A DNA stretch of 56,191 nt from Chitinophagales bacterium (GTDB taxonomy: Bacteria > Bacteroidota > Bacteroidia > Chitinophagales > Saprospiraceae). Where the stretch lies: NCBI GenBank assembly GCA_026928325.1, contig JAIXKS010000023.1, positions 32,767 through 88,957 of the forward strand. Reading direction: 5' to 3'. Both the position numbers and the translations under genes were made by a program. This document shows positions 1-8,369 of the stretch, piece after piece. The notes beneath the pieces were generated by a model. It did not search any database, was not told the origin of the DNA, and saw only the letters and a list, made by a program, of their open reading frames with translations. Positions within the stretch are counted from its first letter, which is position 1. The number at the start of each line of letters is the position of its first letter.

Positions 1-124
1 GTTCTTTTTTCAAATCTCATCGTTAAAAATACTCGTCATAGTTACCACTATGCCTGCGTTTTTTGCCTTGATCTTTAAAAAAACAACTTCCATTATTATT
101 TAAGTCTTTTTATAGACAGAGCAC
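1..124. repeat. MITE-like inverted-repeat element, copy A (short core, left end cut by window)
   Basis: Copy A of a dispersed element seen four times in this window. It ends with GACAGAGCAC (115-124). Its arms, GTTCTTTTTTCAAATCTCAT at 1 and the reverse complement of the TTGCCTTGATCTTTAAAAAA region near 64, form an imperfect inverted repeat. The core is a small hairpin, CATAG-TTACCA-CTATG. The other copies begin about 35 bases before the GTTCTTTTTT arm, so the left end of this copy lies outside the window. No coding potential is seen. It could be a MITE or a REP/BIME-type element; no transposase is visible nearby. Confidence 0.8.
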
Positions 125-125
125 T

Positions 126-282
126 GTGCTCTGTCTATATAAAGAAATTAATGAAATGTCGTTCTTTTTTCAAATCTCATCGTTAAAAATACTCGCCATA
201 GTTACCACTATGCCTGTGTTTTTTGCCTTGATCTTTAAAAAAACAACTTCCATGATAGTTTAAGTTTTTTATAGACAGAGCA
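126..282. repeat. MITE-like inverted-repeat element, copy B (short core)
   Basis: The second copy is head-to-tail with copy A and separated from it by one base. It starts with GTGCTCTGTC (126-135) and ends with GACAGAGCA (274-282), so the ends are perfect terminal inverted repeats apart from the last base. The arms and the CATAG/CTATG core match copy A, with a few substitutions such as CTCGCC for CTCGTC. It lies just downstream of the stop codon of the leftward permease gene at 313. Confidence 0.85.
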
Positions 283-312
283 AGGGTCTCCTTCAAAATT
301 AACTCTAAACGT

Positions 313-1398
313 CTATTTCTGTGCTGTTTTGATTAAGTATGCAGCGATAATAGAGAAGAAGATGTTCGGAATCCAGACGCCTATCAAAGGAGGTAGGGAT
401 AAGTTGGTACTGAATGTCGTCGAAAACTTGGATAAGATAACAAAGATGGCGCCGATGACAACGCCAGCGGCTAAGTGGAAGCCCATGCCACCACGGACTT
501 TTCTCGATGCTACGGCTACGCCGATCAAGGTAAGGATAAAAATAGTACATGGGTCAGCAGTACGCCGATAGAGTTCGATTTCATATTTTTTGCCAGAATC
601 GAGACCTTTGTCTTTTTCGTATTTGAGGAAGGCGCGAAGGTCGGAGGTATTCATCATCTCCATCTGCTTGCTATACCGTGTAAAATCCTCAGGTACAAAA
701 TTAAAAGTAGTATCCAGAAAGTCGGCATCGTGAATACTTAATGACTCGTCATGATCCGAAAAACGCCTTCTTTCGAAGCTCTCGAGCCGCCAAGTATTGG
801 TTTGATTTCTATATTTGATTTTATTGGCCTTGAGGACATAGACGAGTTTGTCATCCTCAAAACGCTCTAACCTAAAGGTTCTACCTGTAGTATCCGAACT
901 AGAATAATTGCGTATATATACCTTTTCATTGGGCGAAAGCCAAAAATGGATATTGTGATTGAGGGTTGTTTTTGCGCTCGCTTTGATATACTTACTTTCG
1001 AATTCGTTTTTTAGTCGGTTACTCCTTGGGATGACATAGTTGTTGCCGAGCCATAGTAAAGTCGCAAGGATGCCGGCGCCGATCATATAAGGTCGGATGA
1101 TCCTAGAGTAGCTAATCTTCGCACTCAACATACTAATGATTTCAGAGTTTTTGGCCATCCTTGATGTAAAAAATATGACGGCAAGTAAGGCGAAGAGCGG
1201 CCAGAGCAAGCCATTGATCCAAGGTATAAAGTGGAAGTAATAGTCGGTGATGATTTCTTTGGCTGTCAAGCTGGAGTTCATGAATTTATCCACACGCTCG
1301 AAGTAATCAATCGTGATGGCAATCATCGTTATCAGCAAGATCGTAAAAAAGAAAGTGCTAAGATATTTTTTGACTATATACCAATCCAATATTTTCAT
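313..1398 (-). CDS. LptF/LptG (YjgP/YjgQ) family permease
   Basis: This is a 361-residue inner-membrane protein of the LptF/LptG family, the transmembrane part of the machine that extracts lipopolysaccharide from the inner membrane. There are hydrophobic segments near the N-terminus (LSTFFFTILLITMIAITIDY), around residues 50-70, near residue 100, and three at the C-terminus. A periplasmic domain of roughly 170 residues separates the two membrane halves, which is the family plan. I start it at 1398 (MKILDWYIVKKYL) rather than the longer in-frame 1440 start, because the ATG then overlaps the tgt stop as TGATG, implying translational coupling. Many Bacteroidota encode such permeases without an adjacent LptB. 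Whether this is LptF or LptG cannot be decided here. Confidence 0.85.
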   Translation of the reverse strand: MKILDWYIVKKYLSTFFFTILLITMIAITIDYFERVDKFMNSSLTAKEIITDYYFHFIPWINGLLWPLFALLAVIFFTSRMAKNSEIISMLSAKISYSRIIRPYMIGAGILATLLWLGNNYVIPRSNRLKNEFESKYIKASAKTTLNHNIHFWLSPNEKVYIRNYSSSDTTGRTFRLERFEDDKLVYVLKANKIKYRNQTNTWRLESFERRRFSDHDESLSIHDADFLDTTFNFVPEDFTRYSKQMEMMNTSDLRAFLKYEKDKGLDSGKKYEIELYRRTADPCTIFILTLIGVAVASRKVRGGMGFHLAAGVVIGAIFVILSKFSTTFSTNLSLPPLIGVWIPNIFFSIIAAYLIKTAQK

Positions 1399-2528
1399 CA
1401 GAGGCGTTGACTTACAGATTTGACCATTTCTTTTTTCCAAGATGCAAAGTTTCCTTCGATGATTTTATTTCTACTTTCGGTGACTAACCAGAGAAAGAAA
1501 CTTAGATTGTGAATCGTAGCTATTTGAGCTGCTAGCAATTCCTCTACTTTAAATAAATGGCGAAGATATGCTTTTGTATGCACTTGACTCGTCAAAGCCG
1601 TACTTTCGGCATCTATTGGTGAAAAATCATCCTGCCATTTTGCATTCTTTATATTGATGACTCCATGTTTTGTATAAAGTAAGCCATGGCGAGCATTGCG
1701 CGATGGCAATACACAATCAAACATATCGATTCCTAGGGCGATACCTTCTAAAATGTTTTCGGGAAGGCCGACACCCATGAGGTATCGTGGTTTATCCTTG
1801 GGCAATATTCCGCAGACGAGCTCGGTCATTGTGTACATATCCTCATGTGGCTCTCCGACAGAAAGACCGCCAATCGCATTCATTTCACGGTTTTGTTCGG
1901 CGACAAAGTGTGCGGAAGCTTCTCGCAAATCCTTGAAAGTGCTACCCTGAACAATGGGTGACAACGTTTGCGAATATCCGTATAATGGTGTCGTTTCATC
2001 AAAGCGTTGGATACAGCGCAATAACCATCGATGCGTCATTTCCATAGACTTTTTGGCATATCGATATTCACACGGATAAGACGTACATTCGTCAAATGCC
2101 ATCATAATGTCGGCGCCGATGATCCGCTGGATGTCCATAACCGATTCTGGGCTAAAGAAGTGTTTCGAGCCATCGATATGGGATTGAAATTTTACGCCTT
2201 CTTCGGTGATTTTGCGCATACCTTTAAGCGAATATACTTGATAGCCACCTGAGTCGGTCAAAATGGGTCTATCCCAATGGATAAATTGGTGTAATCCTCC
2301 GGCTTTTTGCAGGATATCTGTGCCCGGTCGCAAGTATAAATGGTAGGTATTGCCCAGGATAATCTGAGCTTGAATCGGGTCTTTAAGCTCTTGTTGATGC
2401 ACAGCTTTGACGGTACCTTGTGTGCCTACTGGCATGAAAATCGGCGTTTGTATCACGCCATGATCGGTCGTGATCGTACCTGCTCTGGCTGATGATTCCG
2501 GGTCTTTATGTTGAATGTTAAAAGTCAT
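1398..2528 (-). CDS. tgt: queuine/preQ1 tRNA-guanine transglycosylase
   Basis: This 376-residue enzyme exchanges guanine 34 of GUN-anticodon tRNAs for preQ1. Length and order of motifs match bacterial Tgt: MPVGTQGTVKA near residue 33, the DSGGYQVYSL substrate loop near 93, GGLSVGEP near 221, and DMFDCVLPSRNARHG near 270 carrying the nucleophilic Asp. The zinc site is atypical. The three Cys of the usual CxCxxC (302, 304 and 307 in the E. coli enzyme) align with S309, A311 and S314 here, while the His ligand is kept as H340 in TIHNL. I recall other Bacteroidota Tgt proteins also lacking these Cys, so this may be a lineage trait, not loss of function. The gene sits between rodA (10 bp upstream) and the permease gene (overlapping stop and start). 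Confidence 0.95.
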   Translation of the reverse strand: MTFNIQHKDPESSARAGTITTDHGVIQTPIFMPVGTQGTVKAVHQQELKDPIQAQIILGNTYHLYLRPGTDILQKAGGLHQFIHWDRPILTDSGGYQVYSLKGMRKITEEGVKFQSHIDGSKHFFSPESVMDIQRIIGADIMMAFDECTSYPCEYRYAKKSMEMTHRWLLRCIQRFDETTPLYGYSQTLSPIVQGSTFKDLREASAHFVAEQNREMNAIGGLSVGEPHEDMYTMTELVCGILPKDKPRYLMGVGLPENILEGIALGIDMFDCVLPSRNARHGLLYTKHGVINIKNAKWQDDFSPIDAESTALTSQVHTKAYLRHLFKVEELLAAQIATIHNLSFFLWLVTESRNKIIEGNFASWKKEMVKSVSQRL

Positions 2529-2538
2529 AATAATGGTT

Positions 2539-3954
2539 CTAATTGGATCTAAATCTGGCCATATCCATTTTGATTAAAACACCTACCATGATAGAAAATG
2601 CGGTTAATGAAGAACCGCCTTTACTGATAAAGGGTAGGGGAATCCCAACCACTGGAAGTAGTCCCGTGGTCATCCCAATATTAAAAAGGAAGTGTATCAA
2701 TAAAATGCCGGCAACGGAATATCCATAATTGCGAATAAACTCTAGATTAGCGCGTTCTGCGATAATAATACATCGAATCAGGAGCATGGTAAATAGCAAG
2801 ATGACGCCTACGCTACCGATAAATCCCTGTTCTTCACCGATCGAAGTGAAGATAAAGTCCGTGGATTGCTCCGGAACATAGTTGAATTTAGTCATCTCTC
2901 CTTGTAAAAATCCTTTACCGGTCAATCCTCCGGATCCAATGGCCATCTTGGATTGGATGATATTGTATAGCGAGCCTCGAGGGTCACATCTTTCAGGCCG
3001 CAACCATACATTGATTCTGTCTTGCTGGTGCGGCATAAGGATATTGTTGAAGATATAATCCGTTGCAAATCCAAAAGTACTAAAAATGGCTAAACTTCCG
3101 GATACAAGGACGATCAATCTATAATTTTTCTTTTTAAATTGGATGCCAAGATACGTTAGAAATACGGCTACCGCTGGGAGAAATACCCAATGATGCTCCT
3201 TTTGAAATAGCATAAATATGATGGTGGCAAGGAGCACGAACACATAGATAGATCCGCGTTTGAATACTTCGCTATTGTAAATAAAAATAGTGGTGCCGAG
3301 AAACATTAAAAAGAGTGTGACGACCAAGGGATTGTACAACAGCGAAAAGACAAAAATCGCAATAAACATAAATCCTATAATGATGATCGCAGGATGCATA
3401 CCCCGTCTGTAGAGTAGCAGAAAAAACGAAAAAAAGACAAGTGCTGAACCTAGGTCAGGCTGCAATAACACAAGCAAGGCCGGTGCCAAAAATAGCGATA
3501 ATGCAATCGTGAAAACATTGCTATTGGTCAGCGAAGACTTGTTGAAACTTAAATAGCTGGATACCGCAAGTGCAGTTGCAAATTTGGCCCATTCTGCGGG
3601 TTGGATTGAGAAAAACCCAAATGAAAACCAAGCTTTTGCACCATTGATCTCTCGCCCAAAAATCAATACCAAGACAAGAAGCAGCAAGGCAATGCCATAG
3701 GCCGGAAAGGCGATGACGTTCCAAAACTTCCAGTCAATCGTCAAAGTGATTAAGAATATTAAAATGGATAAACCTACCCACAATGTTTGAGCGCCTACTT
3801 GCGTCGTTATATCCATAAAGGCGTACGGATCCTGCTCGTCATACAGCGTCGAAAACACCATAAACCAGCCGATAATTACCAAGCTAAAATAGATTGATAA
3901 TGAAATCCAGTCTAGGGATTTGTTTTTTGAATAAGCGACATTCCGAGGCATCAT
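2539..3954 (-). CDS. rodA: rod-shape peptidoglycan glycosyltransferase RodA (SEDS family)
   Basis: A polytopic SEDS protein of 471 residues that polymerises lipid II glycan strands for lateral wall growth with a class B PBP. Family signatures include AWFSFGFFSIQPAEWAKFA near residue 107, LLQPDLGSALVFF near 162, GSGGLTGKGFLQG near 344, PEQSTDFIF near 365 with the conserved acidic residue implicated in catalysis, and the terminal GIPLPFISKGGSS motif. It is longer than proteobacterial RodA (about 370 residues). The extra length is a hydrophobic stretch around residues 215-300, which fits additional membrane helices. It follows a small SPOR-like gene by 10 bp and precedes tgt by 10 bp, so it is probably part of one leftward operon. 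Confidence 0.92.
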   Translation of the reverse strand: MMPRNVAYSKNKSLDWISLSIYFSLVIIGWFMVFSTLYDEQDPYAFMDITTQVGAQTLWVGLSILIFLITLTIDWKFWNVIAFPAYGIALLLLVLVLIFGREINGAKAWFSFGFFSIQPAEWAKFATALAVSSYLSFNKSSLTNSNVFTIALSLFLAPALLVLLQPDLGSALVFFSFFLLLYRRGMHPAIIIIGFMFIAIFVFSLLYNPLVVTLFLMFLGTTIFIYNSEVFKRGSIYVFVLLATIIFMLFQKEHHWVFLPAVAVFLTYLGIQFKKKNYRLIVLVSGSLAIFSTFGFATDYIFNNILMPHQQDRINVWLRPERCDPRGSLYNIIQSKMAIGSGGLTGKGFLQGEMTKFNYVPEQSTDFIFTSIGEEQGFIGSVGVILLFTMLLIRCIIIAERANLEFIRNYGYSVAGILLIHFLFNIGMTTGLLPVVGIPLPFISKGGSSLTAFSIMVGVLIKMDMARFRSN

Positions 3955-3964
3955 GAGCGAGTGG

Positions 3965-4372
3965 CTATTGATTGACTAAAGTTTTTTTATTGACCTGGTC
4001 ATATACAGGAGTTGCTGCCGGAAAATGCTTCTTTAATTCTAGCAAAAAAGGCATGAGTTTGTTTTTAGTCTCAAAATATCCTACGCGCACTTGGTAATAA
4101 GGAGTTATATGTTTCCATTCTTTACTAACGCCTGGATATAAGCTTCCAAATGTGGCCATGGCTTTTTCCATTTCACGTCGGTCATCCGTGGTGATGATTT
4201 GGATGCGCCAAGCTTTGATATTTTCATTGGCTTTTCCGTTGGATATAAATTGATCCATCATTCGATCCACAGAAGGCGATGTATTCACTTGAATATTGGA
4301 TTGCCCTATTGTGGTAACCTGGAAAACAAAAGATACCAAAAGTATTATAAAAAGTCTAAAAGCTACCTGCAT
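3965..4372 (-). CDS. secreted SPOR-like domain protein
   Basis: This 135-residue protein has a signal peptide (MQVAFRLFIILLVSFVFQ...GQS). After a short linker comes a domain of about 75 residues, starting WRIQIITTDDRREMEKAM and continuing through YYQVRVGYFETKNKL, that resembles the SPOR (peptidoglycan-binding, sporulation-related repeat) fold. I prefer the 4372 start because it begins directly at the signal peptide; an in-frame extension to 4480 lacks such character. SPOR proteins often bind denuded septal glycan, and its place directly upstream of rodA supports an envelope role. The SPOR assignment rests on pattern only. Confidence 0.65.
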   Translation of the reverse strand: MQVAFRLFIILLVSFVFQVTTIGQSNIQVNTSPSVDRMMDQFISNGKANENIKAWRIQIITTDDRREMEKAMATFGSLYPGVSKEWKHITPYYQVRVGYFETKNKLMPFLLELKKHFPAATPVYDQVNKKTLVNQ

Positions 4373-4708
4373 ATCATTCTTAACGCTCAGATTGTTAATA
4401 TTGATGTATTTAAACTGCAAAATTACTAAAAAATCCTGATAGCAACGTGTTTTACTATCGTTATGTGTGTGAAACCTCATGGTAAGTTCCCAACTGAATA
4501 TGTTTAAAGCGGATTTTAATCCTAAAATCTACCTTTTTATTGAGGACTGAATGTTTTAAAAGTACAAATTGAGGTACTTTTTGGCTTGCAAGGCTTCGAT
4601 TTTGGACGTTGGTAGGCTAGGGTTTGCGTCTTTTTCTATGAAAACCGGATTTTTTATCCGAAGCTATTGAATAATTTACTACTTTTACCATCCAAATTTA
4701 CCTATGAT
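4373..4708. other. divergent intergenic region with a TAnnTTTG-type -7 box
   Basis: This spacer of about 336 bp separates the leftward rodA/tgt cluster from a rightward membrane-protein gene. On the minus strand TAATTTTG (4418-4425) matches the Bacteroidota -7 consensus and lies about 45 bases ahead of the leftward ATG at 4372. No clear TTTG -33 box is found 19 bases further upstream. No other structure was seen. Confidence 0.35.
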
Positions 4709-5212
4709 ATGACATTAGGCCAGTTTTTTACCGTTATTTCTAATCAGCCATATTTGGTGCTGTTTTATTTTTTTGCAATGCCTTTTACGGCTTTTTTAGC
4801 GGGTATCCTTGGAAAAGGTGAAGGCGCTTACAGCCCTTGGAAATATCTATACACCGTGCTTGTTTATCTCGTATGTATTCCAGGTATTTTTTCTGTAACG
4901 TTGAATGTATATATGTTTTTATTTGAGCGACAGCCGATTATGGAAATGAATCTGTTTACGCAGGTTTTGCCGGTTATTTGTATGTTGTTGACGTTATGGC
5001 TTATCAAAAACAATGTGAGTTTTGGCTCGATACCGGGATTTGACAAATTGACCAATCTGGTGTTTATAATTACGGTGTTGATTAGTATGATGTGGATCTT
5101 AGAAAAAACGCATATTATCGTCTTTACCTATATGCCATTTTATCAGTTTTTGCTGATGTTTATTTTGTTTTTGGTCTTGGTCAGGTGGCTTTTTGCACGA
5201 ATGATGCGTTAA
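4709..5212 (+). CDS. conserved polytopic membrane protein of unknown function
   Basis: The protein has 167 residues from the ATG at 4709; a TTG at 4667 would add 14 residues. It has about five hydrophobic helices, the first starting near PYLVLFYFFAMPFTAFLAG and the last near FYQFLLMFILFLVLVRWLF. Between them are short conserved-looking loops such as LGKGEGAYSPWKYLYT and FGSIPGFDKLT. I recall similar proteins of unknown function in other Bacteroidota, which suggests a lineage-conserved inner-membrane protein, but no function can be assigned. Its stop overlaps that of tmk on the other strand by three bases (TTAA). Confidence 0.7.
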   Translation: MTLGQFFTVISNQPYLVLFYFFAMPFTAFLAGILGKGEGAYSPWKYLYTVLVYLVCIPGIFSVTLNVYMFLFERQPIMEMNLFTQVLPVICMLLTLWLIKNNVSFGSIPGFDKLTNLVFIITVLISMMWILEKTHIIVFTYMPFYQFLLMFILFLVLVRWLFARMMR

Positions 5213-5841
5213 TCTCGGATAAAGGGTTTGATGAGATTTAGTGTGTCTGAGAAAATAGCTTCGATATCTTGATTGCCATTGACGATTTGGATGTTTTCGT
5301 GATTTTCAACTTTTTTGATTACTTCGTAATATCGTTTTTGCACGTTTTTAAGGTTGGTGAGATTTTCGTACATTTCGATATTTTCACGGCTGGACAGCAA
5401 TCGCTGCATGCTGACTTCTGGCTCTATGTCGATAAATATATTCAGATCCGGTTTTAGTAAATCAGCGCTCATGCTGTTGGCTTGAATGATCCATTCGAGG
5501 TCGATGCCGTGAATGCTGTGATAAACATAGGAAGACAAATAGTATCTATCGGTAATGACGATGTAACCTGCTTCATATTTTTTCAACATTCCATCGGTCG
5601 TATTTAAAAGGTGGTTGAGCCGATCGGCTACAAATAACGCTGCGATGACCTTTTGGTCGCCTTCCATTTGATGATTAAAGATGCTTCTAATCATTTTACC
5701 TATCGGGCTATCTGTCGGTTCGAAGGTGGCATGTACCTTATGTCCTTGTTGGCGAAGATGGGCAGTTAGTTTTTTGACTTGGGTGCTTTTTCCACTACCA
5801 TCGATGCCTTCAAAGGCAATGAAAAGACCTTTTTTATCCAT
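5209..5841 (-). CDS. tmk: thymidylate kinase
   Basis: This 210-residue kinase phosphorylates dTMP to dTDP. The P-loop is EGIDGSGKST near residue 11, the DRY motif is TDRYYLSSYVYHS near residue 97, and the LID region follows IDIEPEVSMQRLLSSR. The length is typical. It is encoded convergently with the membrane protein on its right-hand strand partner, overlapping at the stop codons, and diverges from the symporter gene at 6024. TAACTTTG on the minus strand about 25 bases upstream of the ATG fits a -7 promoter box. Confidence 0.95.
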   Translation of the reverse strand: MDKKGLFIAFEGIDGSGKSTQVKKLTAHLRQQGHKVHATFEPTDSPIGKMIRSIFNHQMEGDQKVIAALFVADRLNHLLNTTDGMLKKYEAGYIVITDRYYLSSYVYHSIHGIDLEWIIQANSMSADLLKPDLNIFIDIEPEVSMQRLLSSRENIEMYENLTNLKNVQKRYYEVIKKVENHENIQIVNGNQDIEAIFSDTLNLIKPFIRD

Positions 5842-5863
5842 GATTGATCGTTCAAATTTAAGG

Positions 5864-5871
5864 CAAAGTTA
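5864..5871 (-). promoter_or_regulatory. candidate -7 box (TAACTTTG) of tmk
   Basis: This is an exact match to TAnnTTTG on the minus strand, followed by C, about 25 bases before the tmk start. No TTTG box is seen 19 bases upstream. A second match, TAAATTTG, lies at 5853-5860, so the start site is ambiguous. Confidence 0.35.
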
Positions 5872-6023
5872 GTAATTTTTATCATGAGATACACGGAGAA
5901 TGCGCCTGAAAACCGGTAATTATATGAATTGGTCTAGAATTTTGCTATTGAGGTATGTACGATGTTATCCGTCAAATCCTTAAATTTACGCTTTTATTAA
6001 GTCAATATGAAATTTTTTGACAG

Positions 6024-7550
6024 ATGATGTCACCTCTCGTTTTGTTCGGATTTGTTTTCGGATACTTTATTTTGCTTTTAGCAGTAGCGTGGCGCACGTC
6101 CAAAAATGCGGATAACGATTCTTTCTTTATAGGCAATCGCAGTAGTAATTGGATGTTGGTAGCTTTTGGGATGGTCGGCACATCGCTAAGTGGCGTCACC
6201 TTTGTGAGTGTACCAGGAACGGTGAGTACAGCCGCTTTTGGGTATTATCAAGTGGTGATTGGGTATTTTATAGGCTACTTTGGGATTGCTTATATTTTAT
6301 TGCCCTTGTATTACAAAATGAATCTAACTTCGATTTATAAATATTTGGAAGATAGGTTTGGCGTCATTTCTTATAAGACGGGCGCTATATTCTTTATAAT
6401 CTCTCGTACTTTAGGCGCAACAGCAAGGATGTACCTCGTGATTAATATCTTGCAAATCTTCATTTTAGATGCCATAGGCATTCCTTTTTTGGTTACTTCC
6501 GTAGTTATATTGATTCTGATTTTATTATATACTTTTGAAGGTGGTGTTAAGACCATCGTGTACACCGATACCTTGCAAACGACTTTTATGCTAGGCGGTT
6601 TGATTGCCTGTATAGTTGCACTTTTATACAAGATGGATTATGGCGCTATCGAAGCGTTTGAGGCTTTGCGGGCTGATGGATTGACTCGGATATTCAATAC
6701 AGATGTTAAATCTTCTGGATTCTTTTTGAAGCAAATATTGGGTGGTGCATTCATAACGATAACGATGACAGGTATGGATCAAGAGATGATGCAGAAGAAT
6801 ATCAGTGTCAAAAATTTAGGCGACTCTCAAAAGAATGTCCTATCTTTGGCAACGGTCTTGCTGATTGTCAATTTTTTGTTTTTGACCATGGGAGGTTTGC
6901 TTTATTTGTATGCGCAACAAAACCAACTGACTTATTCTGGTGACGACTTGTTCCCTTCCATAGCATTAGGTGGGTATTTATCTCAAACGATTGGGATTAT
7001 CTTTATTATCGGCTTGATATCGGCATTATTTCCAAGTGCAGATGGTGCTTTGACAGCCATGACGTCGTCGTTTTGCATCGATATTTTAGGGATGCAGAAG
7101 GATACCCAATCCACAGAAGTGCAGAAACGCATGACCCGACTTACGGTACACTTTTCCTTTGCCTTTATCTTCCTGTTGTGTGTGCTGATGTTTAAATGGA
7201 TTGATGACAAGTCTATTATAGACGTTATTTTAAAATTAGCGGGCTATACCTATGGGCCTTTATTGGGAATGTTTGCTTTCGGTATATTTACCACGAGAGT
7301 CGTCAAGGATAAATGGGTCATTTGGGTATGTTTGCTCGCTCCTATACTGATACTGAGCCTTGACTTTATGAATAATATCGAATGGTTTGTGCATAAGATG
7401 GATTTGGATTCGGGAATGATGGATACTTGGGTAGCGTGGTCAAACCGAATATTTTCTGGATTTAAAATCGGAATCGAAATATTGATTATTAATGGCTTAA
7501 TCACCTTTGCGGGTCTTTGGATGATTTCAAAAAAGCAACCAAGTCTATGA
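6024..7550 (+). CDS. sodium:solute symporter family transporter, candidate MurNAc permease
   Basis: This 508-residue transporter of the SSS (solute:sodium symporter) family has about 13 membrane helices. Family features are the N-terminal FFIGNRSSNWMLVAFGMVGTSLSG stretch (roughly residues 34-57), the helix starting TFVSVPGTVSTAAFGYYQVVIG, and GLISALFPSADGALTAMTSS near residue 330, which carries the Ser/Thr-rich sodium-site helix. Its stop overlaps the start of murQ as ATGA, so the two are translationally coupled. The likely substrate is therefore N-acetylmuramic acid or a cell-wall sugar derivative. In Tannerella a comparable inner-membrane transporter, kinase and MurQ set salvages MurNAc. 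No kinase gene is adjacent here. Confidence 0.88.
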   Translation: MMSPLVLFGFVFGYFILLLAVAWRTSKNADNDSFFIGNRSSNWMLVAFGMVGTSLSGVTFVSVPGTVSTAAFGYYQVVIGYFIGYFGIAYILLPLYYKMNLTSIYKYLEDRFGVISYKTGAIFFIISRTLGATARMYLVINILQIFILDAIGIPFLVTSVVILILILLYTFEGGVKTIVYTDTLQTTFMLGGLIACIVALLYKMDYGAIEAFEALRADGLTRIFNTDVKSSGFFLKQILGGAFITITMTGMDQEMMQKNISVKNLGDSQKNVLSLATVLLIVNFLFLTMGGLLYLYAQQNQLTYSGDDLFPSIALGGYLSQTIGIIFIIGLISALFPSADGALTAMTSSFCIDILGMQKDTQSTEVQKRMTRLTVHFSFAFIFLLCVLMFKWIDDKSIIDVILKLAGYTYGPLLGMFAFGIFTTRVVKDKWVIWVCLLAPILILSLDFMNNIEWFVHKMDLDSGMMDTWVAWSNRIFSGFKIGIEILIINGLITFAGLWMISKKQPSL

Positions 7551-8359
7551 AAAAGATAACTGAACAGCCTTCCTTGTATGATCGATTGGAGGCCAAGGAT
7601 ATCCATGAGATTCTAACTGAAATAAACCAAGAAGATAGAAAAATTGCGAATGTTGTCGCAAATTGTATCCCTGAGATAGAGGCATTGGTCGAAGTCATTG
7701 AAGCTAAACTGAAAGCCGGAGGCCGATTATTTTACATCGGCGCAGGTACGAGCGGAAGATTGGGCGTCTTGGATGCTTCCGAATGTCCTCCGACGTTTGG
7801 TGTATCTCCGGATCTGGTCATCGGATTGATAGCCGGAGGCGACCGAGCATTGCGGAAGGCTGCTGAGCATGCAGAAGATAGTACCGAATTGGCTTGGGAG
7901 GACTTACAGCTATATAAAATATCGTCTGAGGATGTTCTCATCGGAATCGCTGCATCGGGTACGACACCTTATGTAGTACATGGGTTGCGTCAAGCTCGCC
8001 GACATGGTATCGTCACGGGTTGTATCACTTGTAATCCAGACACGCCATTGGCGGAAGCCGCCGATTATCCGATAGTAGCTATTGTCGGTCCTGAATATGT
8101 CACTGGAAGCACTCGAATGAAAGCTGGAACAGCCCAGAAGTTGATTTTAAATATGATCAGCACGACTACCATGATTCGCTTAGGTCATATCCAAGGAAGT
8201 CGTATGGTCGATATGCAATTGACAAATGATAAACTCATCGATCGCGGCACCAAGATGATTATGGAAGATACAGGACTACCGTATGCAGAAGCGGAACAAC
8301 TCTTAAAAAAACACGGATCTGTTCGCAATGCTATCACCCATTTTTACCAATCTCATTAA
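7547..8359 (+). CDS. murQ: N-acetylmuramic acid 6-phosphate etherase
   Basis: This 270-residue SIS-domain enzyme cleaves the lactyl ether of MurNAc-6-phosphate to give GlcNAc-6-phosphate and D-lactate in cell-wall recycling. The signature stretches are FYIGAGTSGRLGVLDASECP near residue 62, GIAASGTTPYVVHGL near 137 and GSTRMKAGTAQKLILNMIS near 187. I start at 7547 (MKKITEQPSLYDRL), the ATG that overlaps the symporter stop. An upstream in-frame ATG at 7517 would overlap the transporter by 34 bases and adds no family sequence. The substrate must be phosphorylated first; no MurK/AmgK-like kinase or PTS is in the window. Confidence 0.95.
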   Translation: MKKITEQPSLYDRLEAKDIHEILTEINQEDRKIANVVANCIPEIEALVEVIEAKLKAGGRLFYIGAGTSGRLGVLDASECPPTFGVSPDLVIGLIAGGDRALRKAAEHAEDSTELAWEDLQLYKISSEDVLIGIAASGTTPYVVHGLRQARRHGIVTGCITCNPDTPLAEAADYPIVAIVGPEYVTGSTRMKAGTAQKLILNMISTTTMIRLGHIQGSRMVDMQLTNDKLIDRGTKMIMEDTGLPYAEAEQLLKKHGSVRNAITHFYQSH

Positions 8360-8369
8360 CGATCAAGCG

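Noticed and set aside
1-282. CRISPR array
   Set aside because: Only two copies are in tandem, they are about 150 bases long with internal inverted repeats, and there are no unique spacers or cas genes.
7250-7606. 118-codon minus-strand reading frame
   Set aside because: Antisense to the symporter and to the murQ start, both of which have strong family support.
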